Of a DNA stretch of 64,000 nt, positions 62,000 to 64,000 are shown one piece after another. The translations under genes were made by a program, and so were the position numbers. The notes beneath the pieces were generated by a model. The model had not been told where the DNA came from. It was given only the letters and a program-made list of their open reading frames with translations, and did not search any database. The stretch's first letter is position 1, and the number at the start of each line of letters is the position of its first letter. The stretch lies in the NCBI GenBank assembly GCA_027186245.1, contig CP114490.1, forward strand, positions 7,138,501-7,202,500, read 5' to 3'. The stretch comes from Coriaria nepalensis. Its lineage: Eukaryota; Streptophyta; Magnoliopsida; Cucurbitales; Coriariaceae.

Positions 62000-62780
62000 T
62001 CTTTCTCTCTCTGGTATCCTACGCACTCGCTTTACCTAACCGCGCACTGTACAGGGTTACTACTGCTGTAAGAGGGAAAGTATAAAAGTGAAAGGAGAGA
62101 GGAAAGAGACGCGACAAATAAATGTTTGTGTGCTGGAATAAAAGGAAAGATAAGCAAGAGCAGATCTGAGAGAGAGAGTGAGAATTTCGTCTCTTGATTG
62201 GGGGAGAGAGATTGATCTAAGTGATGAGGCATAAGATCGTTTTTGTGGTCCCACTCCCACGCCACGTGTGCTGGAGCATTTGAGTTCTGCAGAACCTCGT
62301 TTCACCGTAGTAAGTCTCCTCCTTTACCTAACTAAGGTTCTTTTGCAAGTTCATCGGCCCCCATTCCTATACAGTCACATGAAGAGGGTCCTAAGCTTCT
62401 TACAGTTACCGATCACAGCTCATGGGAGCTTGATTTTGTGCAAGCTTGAAATAGTTACTGGGAAGGATAGAACAGAACAGCATTAATATGTACTTACCTG
62501 ATGTTAATCACATTTCATTTCCATCTAATATCATTAAAATTCATACAAACATAACCCTTACTCGACATTAACATAAGAGAGTGATTTGATTGAACATGGC
62601 AGAATGATCTCTTCATTTTTTACCTAAAATCCGATAACCGAATGAAAAAGGTGCTAACTTCACATATCACACCTCTCATCATTTCCGATTCGATATAAAC
62701 CAAGTCCAGACTTATAACCGTAACTCAAAAGGTTTTTTTTTTAACCTTAAAAAAAAAAAAAAAAAAAAAATCCTCATATG
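62000..62780. other. AGP promoter and 3' flank of the SWIM-domain gene
   Basis: The CT-rich minus-strand sequence at 62090-62230 is the likely AGP leader and promoter. The rest is AT-rich with an A run at about 62750-62770. The ORFs across 62032-62486 lack family similarity. Confidence 0.5.
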
Positions 62781-62787
62781 TTGGGTT

Positions 62788-63603
62788 TTAAAGATTGGAC
62801 AGCAACAAAGCAAACTCCTCATCCGACATGTCAACTTCAACACAAGCTCCTAAAGATGCAGCAAGTCTTGCTGCCAATTGATGCTTGCACTGGAATTAAA
62901 AAAAATTTTAAAAAAAAAACATTAAATACTGAATTTATTGGGTGGAACAAAGAAGAAGGTTGTTTAGACTCAAAACTTTTAACAGTTGTGCTTACACAGA
63001 GCTGCTCGCCTCTGTTAACAATGTCATAGAAGAAAGAGTAGCAAGCGCAGTAGTGTTCTGGGAAACACAAATACTCCTCCTTCCTCTTTGATTCTCCCAC
63101 AACCTAATTTTTATACACTTTGCATAATCGAGGAACAAAGGAAATAATGGAGGAAGAGATTGTGTTTAACCTGAAAGATTGACCGCCTGCTGGGTTGACC
63201 GGAGATCAATTTGACGCCCCTCTGATCCACTATCCTCGCTGCTCTCTCCATGTTCTTGCCGAATAAGAAATGCAAACTGCGATTTTTTGTTTTTAAAGTT
63301 TTTCAGAAGAAATGAAGTAAAAGAAACAAAAAAAGGGGAAGAATGATTGGAAACCCTAAAAAGTGAGTAAGCCGAAATTATAAGGTCGGATTGGAGCAGG
63401 AGAGATGCAGATTAACTGACATTGACAGCTGATCTTCATTCACTGCACGCCCAATATCAATTACCATGAATCAGAATGATGTTCATGTGAGAGAAAATCG
63501 GAAAAGTATGAAGGAGAGAGAGAGAGTATATGAGTCTATGACCTGAGCGATTGGACTCTATCTCCTTCCACACAGCTTCAGCGACGGAAGAACTCGCGCT
63601 CAT
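62788..63603 (-). CDS. SWS1: SWIM-domain protein of the ZSWIM7/SWS1 family
   Basis: Homologous-recombination factor: SWS1/ZSWIM7 proteins partner RAD51 paralogues in Shu-type complexes, and the Arabidopsis relative is known as SSN2 (family knowledge). Exons (minus) 63603-63543, 63442-63421, 63276-63171, 63103-62996 and 62889-62788 join in phase to 132 aa, a normal length. Exon 2 is only 22 nt. Visible blocks are DQLSILHFLFGKN, ARIVDQRGVKLISGQPS, IFQVVGESKRKEEYLC and ACYSFFYDIVNRGEQLCCKHQLA. The SWIM zinc ligands follow CxCx15CxH (C82, C84, C100, H102), split by the last intron between C99 and C100. The start is the first ATG (MSASSSVAEAVW). No lesion is seen. Confidence 0.9.
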
Positions 63604-64000
63604 TTTTGTGAGTTTTTGTTTACAGCTTAGAAATGAATCTGCTTGCTTGTTCGTATTAATGGCGAGCAACGTACTCTCTTTCTCTCTCTCTCTCTCTGCT
63701 ACAGTCATTCACATAACATTCTGAGAAAACACTAGTATTGGGAGCTAAAGAATCATCAAGAAATCAAAAGGCTGAAGTCAATCATTAATCACCGAAAGGT
63801 GACGCCATTATTCTAATAATCAATCACGTTAATCAAATCAAGAAAGAAACCAAATAATAATGAACAAAGTGAAACGGGTGGTTAGATCTATTAGATAATG
63901 GCCCCGTTAGATCAGTGGAGTGTTAAGCCGTTTTGAACTCTCATGTCTGTATTAAGAGATCATTAAGAAGATCGTCCTCATTGTCATCAGCACTTAGGGA
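63604..64000. other. Upstream of the SWIM-domain gene
   Basis: CT/GA-rich leader (63680-63700) and AT-rich spacer. No further gene, and no tRNA-like fold, is seen to the window end. Confidence 0.5.

Noticed and set aside
61403..62085. Plus-strand and alternate-frame ORFs over the AGP exon
   Set aside because: Shadows of the Pro/Ala/Ser codons; the minus frame with signal peptide and GPI tail explains the region.
1..64000. CRISPR array, tRNA or rRNA genes
   Set aside because: No regularly spaced identical repeats with unique spacers, and no cloverleaf or rRNA core sequence noticed; repeats present are transposon-derived or microsatellites.

Overview
The window is nuclear genomic DNA from a eudicot plant. 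It has AT-rich intergenic tracts, GT-AG introns of typical plant size, plant-specific families (GH3, DUF620, DUF760, arabinogalactan protein, HAT3.1-type PHD-homeodomain) and Ty1/copia and Mutator-like debris. The genus cannot be named from the sequence. All identifications come from reading translations and splice sites by eye; no search was run.

Layout. 1-14.3 kb is a transposon graveyard. It holds a copia pol relic (1.37-2.56 kb), an inverted-repeat element (2.79-3.55 kb), a frameshifted C2H2-EAR zinc-finger gene (3.78-4.33 kb) and a decayed Mutator-like element (about 5.0-14.3 kb). The transposase of that element is split by a later copia insertion (8518-12427) with both LTRs, a tRNA-Met-type primer site and a near-perfect target duplication. 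15.6-22.0 kb (minus) is a HAT3.1-like gene with a PHD finger and a homeodomain. 22-30 kb is an AT-rich desert containing a palindrome-rich element. 30.6-32.6 kb (plus) is an intact GH3.1-type auxin-conjugating enzyme. 33-42.3 kb is again repetitive, with a second copia relic. 42.7-45.1 kb (plus) is a DUF760 gene, followed by a candidate microRNA hairpin (45.62-45.71 kb) and an unassigned 158-codon ORF. 46.5-51.9 kb (minus) is a ten-exon LRR-WD40 gene. 52.72-53.32 kb looks like a solo LTR. 55.66-57.89 kb (plus) is a DUF620 gene. 60.87-61.98 kb (minus) is a classical GPI-anchored arabinogalactan protein with an intron just before its GPI signal. 62.79-63.60 kb (minus) is a SWIM-domain protein of the ZSWIM7/SWS1 family containing a 22-nt microexon.

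The genes are independent plant transcription units: chromatin/transcription (HAT3.1-like), auxin homeostasis (GH3), possible ubiquitin-ligase adaptor (LRR-WD40), plastid protein (DUF760), cell surface (AGP) and homologous recombination (SWS1-like). Nothing suggests that they form one pathway. I see no clear new biological system. The best leads are the microRNA-like hairpin, the palindromic array near 26 kb, the nested Mutator/copia structure with its 82-85 bp repeats, and the intron that separates the AGP from its membrane anchor. No tRNA, rRNA or CRISPR array was seen.
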